64,000 nucleotides of DNA from Agromyces allii (GTDB lineage: Bacteria > Actinomycetota > Actinomycetes > Actinomycetales > Microbacteriaceae): positions 205,505 through 269,504 of the forward strand of contig NZ_WBIN01000012.1 in the NCBI RefSeq assembly GCF_009749385.1, given 5' to 3'. The notes below the pieces were generated by a model. That model had not been told where the DNA came from and did no database searches. It saw only the letters and a list, made by a program, of their open reading frames with translations. A program made the position numbers and the translations under genes. How positions within the stretch are numbered: position 1 is the stretch's first letter; every line of letters starts with the position of its first letter. Positions 1-8,546 of the stretch are shown here, piece by piece.

Positions 1-414
1 CGCTTCGTGCTCGAGGCCGCCATCGCGGGCCTGCACACGACGGCGCCGAGCTTCGCCGAGACCGACTGGACCCGGGTCGTCGGGTTCTACCGCGCGCTCG
101 AACGCGTCTGGGGCTCGCCGTCGGTGACGGCCGGGCGGCTCGCCGCCGAGCTGCATCGCAGCCTGCTCGCGCCGGAGTCGGGGGAGCGCACGGCCGCCCT
201 GCGCAGGATCGCGGCCGAACTGCAGGAGCTCGCCGACGGCTCGGCGCCGTACGCGGCGCTCGACGCCAGCCTCGCGCTCGCCGACCTGGCCTGGCGCACC
301 GGCCGACGAGAGCAGGCCGCCGCCGAGTACGCTCGGCTCGCCGAACTCGTGCCGACCGAGCCGGTGCGCCGCTTCTGCCTCGCGCGCGCCGGCACGGCCG
401 AGCTCCGACCCTGA
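1..414 (+). CDS. C-terminal part of an ECF-type RNA polymerase sigma factor with TPR-like tail (partial)
   Basis: Only the 3' end of the gene is present; the frame is open from base 1, so the true start lies upstream. The 137 visible residues begin RFVLEAAIAGLHTTAP and include TDW and a WRTGRREQAAAEYARL segment. This matches the helical C-terminal extension of large ECF sigma factors of the DUF6596/ECF42 type, which follows the sigma2 and sigma4 domains and contains TPR-like repeats. The promoter-recognition domains are outside the window, so the assignment rests on the tail alone. It could instead be another TPR protein. Confidence 0.55.
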   Translation, partial: RFVLEAAIAGLHTTAPSFAETDWTRVVGFYRALERVWGSPSVTAGRLAAELHRSLLAPESGERTAALRRIAAELQELADGSAPYAALDASLALADLAWRTGRREQAAAEYARLAELVPTEPVRRFCLARAGTAELRP

Positions 415-454
415 CCGGCGCCCGGGCGAGGCCGACCGGGCGGACGCCCGAGGC

Positions 455-1606
455 TCAGGCCGCGGCGACCCGCTCGAGCAGCACCATGACCTCGAAGTGC
501 GGCGTCTGCGGGAACATGTCGAACACGCGCGCCCGCACGGGCCGCAGCGACGGCATCGCGGCGAGGTCCTTCGCGAGCGAGGTCGCGTTGCAGCTCGAGT
601 ACAGCACGTGACAGATCTCGGATGTCTCGAGCCACCCGCTGAGCTCCGCGCCGATGCCGCGCCGCGGCGGGTTCACGACGACGAGGTCGGGCACGTCGGC
701 CTCCGGCGCGTCGAGCGCGAAGCGCGTGGCATCGCCGGCGGCGAACCGCACGCGGTGGAGTGCGGCATCCGTTCGGCTGAGCTCGGCGCTCGCGACGGCC
801 TCGACGCTCGTCTCGATGCCGGTGACGGCGGGGCCCGAGTCGGGGTCGTCGCTCGCGAGGTGCAGCGCGAAGCCTCCGACGCCCGAGTAGAGGTCCCAGG
901 CCGAGGCGGGCGCGAGGTCGGTGATCCAGTCGCGCGCCTCGGCGTAGAGCGCCGCCGCGATGGCCGTGTTCGTCTGGAAGAAGCTCTGCGGCCGCAGGTG
1001 CATCGTCACGTCGTTCAGGCGCATCGAGAGGGTCTGCGCCTCGGTGAGCACGATCTCGTGCTCGCCCTCGAGCACCGCCTTGTGCTCGGGCAGCACGTTG
1101 ACGCTCACGACGCGCGTGTTCGGCAGGTCGGCGAGCAGGCTCGGCAGGTGCTTGCGGATGCGAGCGACGGGCTCGGTCGAGCGCAGCACGAACCGCACCA
1201 TGAGCTCGCCGTCGGGCGACTCGGTGACGATGAGGTGCTTCAGCTCGCCCGTGCGGCTCGGCACGTCGTAGGGCGTGATGCGCGCGAGCGTGATGAAGCG
1301 CGAGATCGGACCGAACGCGGCTCGGTGTCCGGGCGAGCAGATGCCGCACGCCTGCAGGTCGACCCCGTGGCCATCAGCGTCGAGGATGCCGATCGTGGGC
1401 GAGTCGACCGTGCCGCCGACCACCATCTTCGCCTTGTTGCGGTAGTCGCGCTCACCGCTCACGACGGGCGGATGCCACGTGCCGACGCCGAACGGCGCGA
1501 GCAGCTGCTCGGCCTTCGCCTGCTTCGCGTCGACCTGCGCCGGGTACGGCTCGCCCATGAGCGAGCACGAGAGGCATCGCCCGGCGTCGAAGTACGCGCA
1601 GTCCAC
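455..1606 (-). CDS. rlmC: 23S rRNA (uracil-C5)-methyltransferase RlmC
   Basis: SAM-dependent enzyme of the RlmC/RlmD/TrmA family, predicted to methylate C5 of a uridine in 23S rRNA (U747 in the E. coli enzyme). The 383-residue protein has an N-terminal cysteine cluster (C3, C11, C14, with a further Cys in QACGIC) expected to hold a 4Fe-4S centre. It also has a Rossmann methyltransferase fold with DLYSGVGGF, an NPPRRG motif, and the catalytic cysteine in YSSCN (C339). The GTG start at 1606 lies 6 nt after a TAGCCT -10 box on the same strand, so the mRNA is probably leaderless. Length and motifs are normal for the family. Confidence 0.9.
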   Translation of the reverse strand: MDCAYFDAGRCLSCSLMGEPYPAQVDAKQAKAEQLLAPFGVGTWHPPVVSGERDYRNKAKMVVGGTVDSPTIGILDADGHGVDLQACGICSPGHRAAFGPISRFITLARITPYDVPSRTGELKHLIVTESPDGELMVRFVLRSTEPVARIRKHLPSLLADLPNTRVVSVNVLPEHKAVLEGEHEIVLTEAQTLSMRLNDVTMHLRPQSFFQTNTAIAAALYAEARDWITDLAPASAWDLYSGVGGFALHLASDDPDSGPAVTGIETSVEAVASAELSRTDAALHRVRFAAGDATRFALDAPEADVPDLVVVNPPRRGIGAELSGWLETSEICHVLYSSCNATSLAKDLAAMPSLRPVRARVFDMFPQTPHFEVMVLLERVAAA

Positions 1607-1612
1607 GGTGCA

Positions 1613-1618
1613 AGGCTA
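1613..1618 (-). promoter_or_regulatory. -10 box of leaderless promoter (rlmC)
   Basis: TAGCCT on the minus strand, 6 nt before the GTG start of rlmC. The TSS should fall on the start codon. Confidence 0.55.
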
Positions 1619-1661
1619 CGCAGTTCCGGCTGGGCGTTCGCCTCCGGCATCCGCTCGCCGG

Positions 1662-1667
1662 TAGCGT
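1662..1667 (+). promoter_or_regulatory. -10 box of leaderless promoter
   Basis: TAGCGT, 7 nt before the ATG at 1675; no Shine-Dalgarno sequence lies between. Confidence 0.5.
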
Positions 1668-1674
1668 TCTCGTC

Positions 1675-2070
1675 ATGAGCGCGTGGGAGACGATCGGGGC
1701 GATCGCCGAGGTCATCGGGTGGGTCGGACTCGCCGTCGGGCTCGTGTGCCTGCTGCTCGTGCTGCTCATCCGCATCGCCGACGGGCGCTGGCTGCCCACC
1801 GACGCGGTCATCGCCGACGAGCCCGACGGCAGCTTCGTGCGCTGGTTCGCCGAGGGGGAGTTCCACTCGCGGCGGCTCAGCGCCGACGAGCGGCACCATG
1901 TCGCGAACCCGGCGGAGGAGCCTGCGTTCTACCGCGAGCGGGAGCCCAGGCACCTGCGGCTGCACGAACCGCCCACCGGTCGCCGCGTGCTGCGGCTGCT
2001 CGGGTTCGTGTTCCTCGCGCTCGCCGTGGTCGCCGGCACCGTCGGCGTCATCGCGATGCTCGTCGGCTGA
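1675..2070 (+). CDS. Small two-helix membrane protein of unknown function
   Basis: A 131-residue protein I do not recognise. It has one hydrophobic helix at about residues 10-34 and a second at about 107-130. The polar middle contains a charged stretch rich in Arg, Glu and His (ERHHVANPAEEPAFYRERE). The two membrane helices with a soluble segment between them suggest an inner-membrane protein, but no enzymatic motif is visible. Its apparent promoter gives a leaderless transcript starting at the ATG. It converges on the potassium-uptake genes and is separated from them by a perfect 18-bp palindrome. Confidence 0.7.
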   Translation: MSAWETIGAIAEVIGWVGLAVGLVCLLLVLLIRIADGRWLPTDAVIADEPDGSFVRWFAEGEFHSRRLSADERHHVANPAEEPAFYREREPRHLRLHEPPTGRRVLRLLGFVFLALAVVAGTVGVIAMLVG

Positions 2071-2081
2071 GCTGCGAACAT

Positions 2082-2099
2082 CGGATGCCGCGGCATCCG
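2082..2099. repeat. Dispersed 18-bp palindrome CGGATGCCGCGGCATCCG (copy 1)
   Basis: Perfect inverted repeat between two convergent genes, where it could form a terminator hairpin. Identical copies lie at 43912-43929, 49695-49712 and 60159-60176. Confidence 0.8.
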
Positions 2100-2101
2100 C
2101 C

Positions 2102-2770
2102 CTACTCGAGCGCGGCGAACTTCTCGATGTCGCCCTCGGTGCCCGACACGATGATGAGGTCGTGATTGGAGACCACCGTGTTCTCGGTGGCGTACGTGAA
2201 CGGCTTGCCGGGGCTCTTCACGCCGACCACCGTCACGCGGTGCTTCGATCGCACGCCCGACTCGGTGAGGTTCTTGCCGCGGATCGGCTTGGGCGGGTAC
2301 ATCTTCACGAGCGCGAAGTCGTCGTCGAACTCGATGAAGTCGAGCATGCGGCCCGACACGAGGTGCGCCGTGCGCTCGCCGGCCTCGCGCTCGGGGTAGA
2401 TCACGTGGTTCGCGCCGATGCGCTCGAGGATCTTGCCGTGCGAGGCCGAGATCGCCTTGGCCCAGATCTGCGGGATCTTCAGGTCGACGAGGTTCGCGGT
2501 GATGAGCACCGAGGCCTCGACCGAGGAGCCGACCGCGCACACCGCGATCGAGAAGTCCTGCGCACCGATCTGGCGCAGGGCGTCGATCGACTTGGCGTCG
2601 GCGACGACGGCGTGCGTGACCCGCTCCGACCACTTCTGCACGAGGATCTCGTCGGTGTCGACGGCGAGCACCTCGCGGCCGAGGCGATCGAGCTGCCCCG
2701 CGGTGGCGGCGCCGAACCGGCCGAGGCCGATGACGAGCACCGGGGCGTCGTGCTTGATGCGATCAACCAA
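2102..2770 (-). CDS. TrkA/KtrA family regulatory subunit of potassium uptake
   Basis: A 222-residue cytosolic RCK protein that gates the membrane channel encoded just upstream. The N-terminal Rossmann domain carries the nucleotide-binding loop GLGRFGAATAGQL (about residues 15-27) and an acidic VDTDE at the end of beta-2, typical of NAD(H)/ATP-sensing RCK_N domains. The C-terminal half (about 140-222) fits an RCK_C (TrkA_C) domain. The single Rossmann domain makes it KtrA-like rather than the duplicated E. coli TrkA. Its start overlaps the end of the trkH-like gene by 8 bp, so the two are translationally coupled. Confidence 0.9.
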   Translation of the reverse strand: MVDRIKHDAPVLVIGLGRFGAATAGQLDRLGREVLAVDTDEILVQKWSERVTHAVVADAKSIDALRQIGAQDFSIAVCAVGSSVEASVLITANLVDLKIPQIWAKAISASHGKILERIGANHVIYPEREAGERTAHLVSGRMLDFIEFDDDFALVKMYPPKPIRGKNLTESGVRSKHRVTVVGVKSPGKPFTYATENTVVSNHDLIIVSGTEGDIEKFAALE

Positions 2771-4208
2771 CGATGGGCCTCTCTTCCGGACGCTTGAACA
2801 ACTGTCGTCGCTGGCTCGCTGCGAGGGCCGCGGCGAGAGTCACTGTACCAACGCGGCCCATGAACATCGTGGCCGCCATGACGTAGACGCCCTCGGGCGG
2901 GAGCTCTGCGGTGAGTCCCGTCGACAGCCCGCATGTCGCGAACGCCGAGATGACGTCGAACAGCACGTTCTCGAAGGGCGCCTTCGTGATCTGGAGGATG
3001 ATGATCGACGAGACGGCCACGATCGTCGCACCCCAGAGCACGACGCTGACCGAGAGGCGCAGCATGTCGCGCGGTATGCGGCGGCCGAACGCCTCCATCG
3101 AGGGGGCGCCTCGCGCCTCCGCGACCGCGGCGAGGAACAGCACGGCGAGGGTCGTGACCTTGATGCCGCCGGCCGTCGAGGCCGAACCGCCGCCGATGAA
3201 CATGAGCATGCTGCTCACGAGCTGGCTCGAGCCGTACAGGTCGTGCATGTTCACGGTCGCGAACCCGCCCGACCTCGTCATGGCCGACATGAAGAACGAC
3301 TGGAACACCGTCGCGCCCGCATCGAGCTGCCCGTAGGTGCGCGGGTTGCTGTGCTCGAGCAGCACGAACATGCCGGCGCCGAGCACGAACAGGATCACCG
3401 TCGTCGTGATCGTGAGCTTCACGTGCAGGCTCCACTTGCGCGGCTGCCGCCAGGCGCGGGCCAAGGCGAAGATGACCGGGAAGCCGAGGCTGCCGAGGAA
3501 CACCCCGATCATGAGGAGCGACTGCATCCAGTAGTCGTGCTCGAACGGCTGGAGTCCGCCGGGGTTCGGATTGAATCCCGTGTTCGTGAACGCCATCGCC
3601 GAGTAGTAGAAGCTGTACCAGACCGAGTGGAACGCGTCGTAGCCCGCGGCGAACATGCTCGGGATCATCGCGATGGCGATCGTGCCCTCGATGACGAGCG
3701 CGCTGATCGCGACGGTCGCGAGCAGCCCGCCGACCTCGCCGAGCTTGACGGCCTGGCGTTCCGCGACCGGGCCGACGTGGATGCGCGAGGGGTTCGTGTC
3801 GCTCGCCGCCATGAGCTTCGAGCGCAGGCCGAGGCGACGCGAGATGACGAGGCCGAGGATCGATGCGAGCGTCAGTACGCCGATGCCGCCGATGTTGACG
3901 CCGATGAACACGAGAAGGTTGCCGAACGGCGACCAGTAGGACGCCATGTCGACGGTCGCGAGCCCGGTGACGCAGATCACCGACACGGCCGTGAAGAGGG
4001 CGTCGTGCAGCGGTGCGGAACTGCCCTCGCCGGCGCGCGCGATCGGCAGTGAGAAGAGCAGCGTGAAGATGAGGATCAGGCTCGCGAAGATCACGATCGC
4101 GAACCGGGAGGGCGAGTGCTTGACGAACGCGTCGACGGCGTCGCGCAGTCGGCCGAGCCACGACCGCTGGTCGTATCGACCCCCGCGGCCCATCGGCTGA
4201 ACGCGCAT
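2763..4208 (-). CDS. TrkH/KtrB family potassium uptake channel
   Basis: A 481-residue integral membrane protein built from four M1-P-M2 units. The pore-loop sequences are visible in order: VTGLATVD (near residue 80), NTGFNPNPGG (near 210), SGGFATVNM (near 315) and CGLSTGLT (near 428). The glycines match the TrkH/KtrB selectivity filter for K+ (Na+-coupled in some KtrB proteins). A purine-rich stretch (gaggggggtcg on the minus strand) precedes the ATG at 4208. It forms an operon with the TrkA-like gene, overlapping it by 8 bp, and the two should make one potassium-uptake complex. Confidence 0.92.
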   Translation of the reverse strand: MRVQPMGRGGRYDQRSWLGRLRDAVDAFVKHSPSRFAIVIFASLILIFTLLFSLPIARAGEGSSAPLHDALFTAVSVICVTGLATVDMASYWSPFGNLLVFIGVNIGGIGVLTLASILGLVISRRLGLRSKLMAASDTNPSRIHVGPVAERQAVKLGEVGGLLATVAISALVIEGTIAIAMIPSMFAAGYDAFHSVWYSFYYSAMAFTNTGFNPNPGGLQPFEHDYWMQSLLMIGVFLGSLGFPVIFALARAWRQPRKWSLHVKLTITTTVILFVLGAGMFVLLEHSNPRTYGQLDAGATVFQSFFMSAMTRSGGFATVNMHDLYGSSQLVSSMLMFIGGGSASTAGGIKVTTLAVLFLAAVAEARGAPSMEAFGRRIPRDMLRLSVSVVLWGATIVAVSSIIILQITKAPFENVLFDVISAFATCGLSTGLTAELPPEGVYVMAATMFMGRVGTVTLAAALAASQRRQLFKRPEERPIVG

Positions 4209-4269
4209 CGACCCCCCTCAGCACCATCGTCGCGACGCGTGTGTCATGGTACTCCCCGCCCGGAATGAC

Positions 4270-4275
4270 TAGCCT
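4270..4275 (+). promoter_or_regulatory. -10 box of leaderless promoter (ArsR-type regulator)
   Basis: TAGCCT, 6 nt before the ATG at 4282. Confidence 0.55.
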
Positions 4276-4281
4276 TGCACC

Positions 4282-4722
4282 ATGGCGGACATCTTCGACG
4301 TGGTGGCGGACGCGACCCGACGCGACATCCTTGCGGTTCTCCTCGAGCGCGAGTCCGTCTCGCCCGAGTCGCACGGCGAGATCAGCGTGTCCGAGATCGT
4401 CGCCTCGCTCGGCCTCAGCCAGCCGACCGTCTCCAAGCACCTCAAGGTGCTCCGCGAAGCCGGCCTCGTGAGCGTGCGCGAAGAGGGCCAGCACCGCTAC
4501 TACCGGCTCGACCGCGGCCCGCTCGAGACCCTCGAGGACTGGCTGATCCCCTTCATGTCATCGGATGCCGCGGCCGACGCCGCGACCCTCGCAGTCGCCG
4601 CCGAGGTCGACGCCGAGAACCTGCGGGCCGAGCAGCGCGCGTTCGCCTCCGCGATCGGCAAGGCGTTCGCCGAGACCGCGCACCAGGTCAGCGCGGTCGT
4701 CGCGCCCATCAAGCGCAAGTAG
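4282..4722 (+). CDS. ArsR-family winged-helix transcriptional regulator
   Basis: A 146-residue DNA-binding protein. The N-terminal half is a winged helix with the ArsR/SdpR signature: FDVVADATRRDILAVL, the recognition region LGLSQPTVSKHLKVLREAGLV (about residues 45-65), then a wing with REEGQHRYYRLD. No metal-binding cysteines are visible, so it is not an obvious metal sensor. The C-terminal 60 residues are Ala/Glu-rich and probably helical, perhaps for dimerisation. It diverges from the potassium-uptake operon (73 bp between starts), which is therefore a possible but unproven target. The transcript appears leaderless. Confidence 0.88.
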   Translation: MADIFDVVADATRRDILAVLLERESVSPESHGEISVSEIVASLGLSQPTVSKHLKVLREAGLVSVREEGQHRYYRLDRGPLETLEDWLIPFMSSDAAADAATLAVAAEVDAENLRAEQRAFASAIGKAFAETAHQVSAVVAPIKRK

Positions 4723-4740
4723 CGCCGCCGGAGCCTCGCC

Positions 4741-4775
4741 GGTCGAGGAGGGCGCCCGGCGCCCGTCTCGAGACC
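4741..4775. repeat. REP-like element, GGTCGAGGAG...TCTCGAGACC family (copy 1)
   Basis: It has the family flanks (GGTCGAGGAG at 4741-4750, TCTCGAGACC at 4766-4775) around a GGGCGCCCGGCGCCC hairpin. It sits between two convergent genes and could terminate both. Confidence 0.6.
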
Positions 4776-4793
4776 AGCGCTCCTGCAGGTCGC

Positions 4794-5303
4794 TCAGCGC
4801 AGCCGCTTGATCATCTCGAGTTCGAGGCCGCCCGGCGCCAGCTCGTACTCGCGCGTGTGGCCGGTGAGGCTGAACCCGAGCTTCTCGTAGAACGCGATCG
4901 CCCGGGGGTTCTGCTCGTGCACCTCGAGGCGCAGCACGTCGCCGTGCTCGAGCGCCCACTCCTCGACGGCTTCGAGCAGTCGCCGTGAGACCCCGCGCGC
5001 GTCGCCCCGGTAGGCCGGGCTGACGTACACGCCGACGAGCAGCGGGTCGGCCGCGGCATCCGGGATCCAGCCGCCCATGTGGCCCACCCAGCGGTCGCGG
5101 TCGATCGCGACGACGGAGGTCTGGCCCGGGGTCGTGCCGCGTGCGGCGCGCAGGCGCCAGACCGCCTCGGAGGCGTGCTGCGCATGCTCGAGCGTCTCGC
5201 CGAACGCGATGGGCGTGTCTTCGAGCATCTCGAGCCGGAGCTCGCGAACCTGCCGCCAGTCGTCTTCACGAGTGGTGCGGATGATGGGCTCGCGGCGGCG
5301 CAT
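4794..5303 (-). CDS. GNAT-family N-acetyltransferase
   Basis: A 169-residue acetyl-CoA-dependent transferase; the substrate cannot be read from the sequence. The fold signature is clear: an N-terminal strand-helix (IRTTREDDWRQVRELRLEML), the acetyl-CoA binding motif A region (LLVGVYVSPAYRGDARGVSRRLLEAVEEWA, about residues 88-117), and a motif B NPRAIAFYEKLGFSLTGHTREY near the C-terminus. The ATG at 5303 lies 6 nt after a TAGCGT -10 box, so the mRNA is probably leaderless. The gene stands alone and converges on the ArsR-type regulator. Confidence 0.85.
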   Translation of the reverse strand: MRRREPIIRTTREDDWRQVRELRLEMLEDTPIAFGETLEHAQHASEAVWRLRAARGTTPGQTSVVAIDRDRWVGHMGGWIPDAAADPLLVGVYVSPAYRGDARGVSRRLLEAVEEWALEHGDVLRLEVHEQNPRAIAFYEKLGFSLTGHTREYELAPGGLELEMIKRLR

Positions 5304-5309
5304 CCCTCG

Positions 5310-5315
5310 ACGCTA
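5310..5315 (-). promoter_or_regulatory. -10 box of leaderless promoter (GNAT gene)
   Basis: TAGCGT on the minus strand, 6 nt before the ATG at 5303. Confidence 0.5.
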
Positions 5316-5349
5316 ACGCACCGTGATCAGGGGCGCGTCTCGAATCGGC

Positions 5350-5355
5350 TAGACT
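5350..5355 (+). promoter_or_regulatory. -10 box of the bS22 promoter
   Basis: TAGACT about 66 bp before the bS22 ATG. Unlike most genes here this leaves a 5' leader, which contains TGAGG at 5412-5416 as a plausible ribosome-binding site. Confidence 0.45.
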
Positions 5356-5421
5356 ATCCCGAGGCTTTCTGCCTGCGGCTGCGACTCGCGCGGCCGACTC
5401 GATCTTTTCTGTGAGGTTCTG

Positions 5422-5520
5422 ATGGGTTCCGTCATCAAGAAGCGCCGCAAGCGTATGGCGAAGAAGAAGCACCGCAAGCTGCTTCGCAAGACGCGTCACC
5501 AGCGTCGCAACAAGAAGTAG
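5422..5520 (+). CDS. 30S ribosomal protein bS22 (AURKAIP1/COX24 domain)
   Basis: A 32-residue, extremely basic protein beginning [19 protein letters not shown] and ending HQRRNKK, with no acidic residue. It matches the tiny actinobacterial protein seen in mycobacterial ribosome structures as bS22, related to the AURKAIP1/COX24 domain of mitochondrial ribosomes. It is easily missed because of its size. TGAGG lies 5 nt before the ATG, and a strong hairpin terminator follows 22 bp after the stop, so the gene appears monocistronic and probably highly expressed. Confidence 0.92.
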   Translation: MGSVIKKRRKRMAKKKHRKLLRKTRHQRRNKK

Positions 5521-5541
5521 TCCGACTGCTTCACCGCTGAG

Positions 5542-5569
5542 AGCGTCAGGCCCACGGCCTGGCGCTTTT
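5542..5569 (+). terminator. Rho-independent terminator of the bS22 gene
   Basis: 11-bp stem AGCGTCAGGCC / GGCCTGGCGCT with one mismatch and a 3-nt loop, followed by TTT. It lies 22 bp after the bS22 stop codon. Confidence 0.8.
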
Positions 5570-5595
5570 CGCTGTACCCGGGCGCGGTCTTCCGA

Positions 5596-5625
5596 CGGTC
5601 GAGGAGCGAAGCGTCTCGAGACCCC
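5596..5625. repeat. REP-like element, GGTCGAGGAG...TCTCGAGACC family (copy 2)
   Basis: Same 10-bp flanks as the element at 4741-4775, around a short CGAAGCG centre, between bS22 and the glutaredoxin-like gene. Confidence 0.6.
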
Positions 5626-5647
5626 ATCTCGCCCGACGCTCGCTGCG

Positions 5648-5653
5648 TAGGCT
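5648..5653 (+). promoter_or_regulatory. -10 box of leaderless promoter (glutaredoxin-like gene)
   Basis: TAGGCT, 7 nt before the ATG at 5661. Confidence 0.5.
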
Positions 5654-5660
5654 TGAGGGC

Positions 5661-5930
5661 ATGACCCGCGACATCCGCCTCACCCTCATCGGCAAACCCG
5701 GATGCCACCTCTGCGACGACGCGCGCGAGGTCGTGCAGGCCGTCATCGCCGAGGTCGAGGCGACGGATGCCGGTGGCCGGCCGGTGCTCGAGGAGCAGTC
5801 GATCCTCGACGACCCCGCGCTCGCGGAGCGATACGCCGAGGAGATCCCGGTGCTGCTCGTCGACGGCCGCATGCACGCCTACTGGCGTGTCGACGCGGAG
5901 CGCCTGAAGGCCGCCCTGCTCGCGGTCTGA
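5661..5930 (+). CDS. Glutaredoxin-family (DUF836-like) thiol-disulfide protein
   Basis: An 89-residue protein with one thioredoxin-like domain. A first beta strand (IRLTLIGKPG) leads into the redox motif CHLC, then a helix DDAREVVQAVIAEV, then the cis-proline segment EEIPVLLVDG. The CxxC pair suggests thiol-disulfide exchange in the cytoplasm; partner and substrate are unknown. Actinobacterial relatives are annotated as glutaredoxin family proteins. The transcript appears leaderless. It is the last gene before the sulfatase cluster and probably separate from it, with a 154-bp gap. Confidence 0.8.
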   Translation: MTRDIRLTLIGKPGCHLCDDAREVVQAVIAEVEATDAGGRPVLEEQSILDDPALAERYAEEIPVLLVDGRMHAYWRVDAERLKAALLAV

Positions 5931-6084
5931 CGACCGCGCCCGCGACCGCATACCGGTCATCCGGGCTGCCTCCGAGGGTTGCCTGTGCGATCGCGTGTCG
6001 ACGCTTGTCTTTCCCGAACCCGCATGCAACGGTGGGACCAGCGTCGCCGGGGGGTGGCGCGTTCGCATGCGGGGAAGGCGATTC

Positions 6085-8442
6085 ATGAGCGACGTTCTGC
6101 CAGGGGGAGTCCTTCCGATTCCCGACCAGGTCTACACCGGACCGATGGTCATGGACGCGAAGAAGATGGAGGAGAAGCTTCCTCCGATCCAGATGAAGCG
6201 CCCCCCGAAGCAGGCGCCCAACGTGCTCCTCGTGCTCCTCGACGATGTCGGCTTCGGCGCCTCGAGCGCCTTCGGCGGCCCGGTTCCGATGCCGACGGCC
6301 GAGCGCCTCGCCGGTGGCGGCCTGCGCTACAGCCGCTTCCACACCACGGCGATCTGCTCGCCGACGCGCGCCGCGATGCTCTCCGGCCGCAACCACCACC
6401 AGGTCGGCATGGGCCAGATCACCGAGACGGCGACGCCGTCGCCCGGCTACCGGTCGACGCGCCCCAACTCGTGCGTGCCCCTGCCCGAGATCCTCAGGCA
6501 GTCCGGCTACAACACGGCGCAGTTCGGCAAGTGCCACGAGGTGCCCGTCTGGGAGAGCGGTCCGACGGGGCCCTTCGACCACTGGCCCGCCTTCAGCGGC
6601 TTCGAGAAGTTCTACGGCTTCATCGGCGGCGAGACCAACCAGTGGACGCCGGCCCTCATCGACGGCGTCGGATTCATCGAGCCGCCCACGGATCCCGACT
6701 ACCACCTGATGCCCGACCTCGCCGACCAGACGATCCGGTACATCAACCAGCAGAAGGCGCTCACGCCCGACAAGCCCTTCTTCGTCTACTTCGCACCGGG
6801 TGCGACCCACGCTCCGCACCACGTGCCCAAGGAGTGGATCGCCAAGCACAAGGGCAAGTACGACCAGGGCTGGGACAAGCTCCGCGAGGAGACGTTCGAT
6901 CGCCAGAAGGCGCTCGGCGTGATCCCCGACGACGCCGTGCTCACCGAGCGCTCGGAGGGCATCCCGGCCTGGGACGACACCGACGAGGCCATGCGGCCGA
7001 TCCTCGCCCACCAGATGGAGGTCTACGGCGCGTTCCTCGAGTACGCCGACCACCACACCGGTCGCGTGATCGACGCGCTCGAGGCCCTCGACATCCTCGA
7101 CGACACGCTCGTGCTCTACATCATCGGCGACAACGGCGCCTCTGCCGAGGGCGGCCTGAACGGCGCCTTCATGCTCTCGACCGCGGCCAACGGCGGCGCG
7201 GAGTACGAGACCACCGAGTTCTGGACCGAGAACCTCGACAAGATCGGCGGGCCCGAGGCCTACAACCACTACGCCGTCGGCTGGGCGCACGCGATGTGCA
7301 CCCCGTACCAGTGGACCAAGCAGGTGGCGTCGCACTACGGCGGAACCCGCAACGGCACGATCCTGCACTGGCCCTCGAACGTGAAGGCCAGGGGCGAGAT
7401 CCGCGAGCAGTGGCACCACGTCATCGACATCGCGCCGACCATCCTCGACCTCGCGGGGCTCGCGCAGCCGCACACCGTGAACGGTGTGACCCAGGTGCCG
7501 ATGCACGGCGTCTCGATGGCGTACAGCTTCGACGATGCCGGCGCCGACGTGCGGCACACCACCCAGTACTTCGAGATCATGGGCAACCGCGGCATCTACC
7601 ACAAGGGTTGGACGGCGCAGACCCGGCACCGCACGCCGTGGGACGTCGTGGGCGCCGCCCCCGAATTCTCCGACGACGTCTGGGAGCTCTACGACACGAC
7701 GGTCGACTGGACCCAGTCGAACGACCTCGCGAAGGAGAACCCCGCGAAGCTCGCCGAGCTGCAGCAGCTCTTCCTCATCGAGGCGACGCGCTACAACGTC
7801 ATTCCGCTCGACGACCGCGCCGCCCAGCGCATGAACCCCGAGTTCGCCGGCCGCCCGACCATCGTGCAGGGCGACACCCTTCGTCTCTACGAGGGCATGA
7901 CCCGCCTCAACGAGAACGTCGCGATCAATGTGAAGAACCGCTCCTGGTCGGTGACCGCGGAGGTGGTCGTGCCTGCCGACGGCACGCTCGACGGCGCGAT
8001 CGTCGCGCAGGGCGGCCGCACCGGCGGCTGGTCGTTCTTCGCCGAGGGCGGCAAGCTCGGGTTCCACTACAACTTCTGCGGGCTCCTTCGGTCCACCGCG
8101 CTCTCCGACGCCGTGATCGGTGCCGGGAAGCACCAGGTGCGGGCCGAGTTCGCGTACGACGGCGGCGGCATCGGCCGGGGCGGCACCGTGACGCTGTTCA
8201 TCGACGGCGCGACATCCGGAACCCCGACCGTCGTGAAGCGCACCCATCCGATGTACTTCTCGTTCGACGAGGGCCTCGACGTGGGCAGCGACACCGGCAT
8301 GCCGGCGTACGAGGGCTACGCGACCGAACAGGGGCGGTTCACCGGCACCATCGACTGGGCCCAGATCGATCTCGGCACCGATGACCATAGCCATCTCATC
8401 GACCCCGAGGAGTGGCTCCAGGCGGCCATGCGCCACCAGTAG
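6085..8442 (+). CDS. Type I arylsulfatase, paralogue 1
   Basis: A 785-residue sulfatase that hydrolyses sulfate esters. Start chosen at ATG 6085, with GGGGAAGG at 6071-6078; the frame is open to 5995, but this start aligns with the second paralogue. The metal-binding LLDDVGFGAS (D53, D54) and the sulfatase signature CSPTRAAMLSGRNHH are present. C91 should be converted to formylglycine, which needs a formylglycine-generating enzyme not seen in this window. GDNGASAEG gives further metal ligands. The last 200 residues form a beta-rich C-terminal domain as in Pseudomonas AtsA-type enzymes. There is no signal peptide, so the substrate is probably imported. First gene of the sulfatase-SulP cluster. 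Confidence 0.93.
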   Translation: MSDVLPGGVLPIPDQVYTGPMVMDAKKMEEKLPPIQMKRPPKQAPNVLLVLLDDVGFGASSAFGGPVPMPTAERLAGGGLRYSRFHTTAICSPTRAAMLSGRNHHQVGMGQITETATPSPGYRSTRPNSCVPLPEILRQSGYNTAQFGKCHEVPVWESGPTGPFDHWPAFSGFEKFYGFIGGETNQWTPALIDGVGFIEPPTDPDYHLMPDLADQTIRYINQQKALTPDKPFFVYFAPGATHAPHHVPKEWIAKHKGKYDQGWDKLREETFDRQKALGVIPDDAVLTERSEGIPAWDDTDEAMRPILAHQMEVYGAFLEYADHHTGRVIDALEALDILDDTLVLYIIGDNGASAEGGLNGAFMLSTAANGGAEYETTEFWTENLDKIGGPEAYNHYAVGWAHAMCTPYQWTKQVASHYGGTRNGTILHWPSNVKARGEIREQWHHVIDIAPTILDLAGLAQPHTVNGVTQVPMHGVSMAYSFDDAGADVRHTTQYFEIMGNRGIYHKGWTAQTRHRTPWDVVGAAPEFSDDVWELYDTTVDWTQSNDLAKENPAKLAELQQLFLIEATRYNVIPLDDRAAQRMNPEFAGRPTIVQGDTLRLYEGMTRLNENVAINVKNRSWSVTAEVVVPADGTLDGAIVAQGGRTGGWSFFAEGGKLGFHYNFCGLLRSTALSDAVIGAGKHQVRAEFAYDGGGIGRGGTVTLFIDGATSGTPTVVKRTHPMYFSFDEGLDVGSDTGMPAYEGYATEQGRFTGTIDWAQIDLGTDDHSHLIDPEEWLQAAMRHQ

Positions 8443-8546
8443 GACCGTCGGATGCCGCGCGCTCGAGGGCAGCCGCAGCATCCGTTCGAATGAGTACGAA
8501 TGGAAGCGCGCGGGGCGGCTCGTGCGTGTGAGGGGAAGCGAACAGG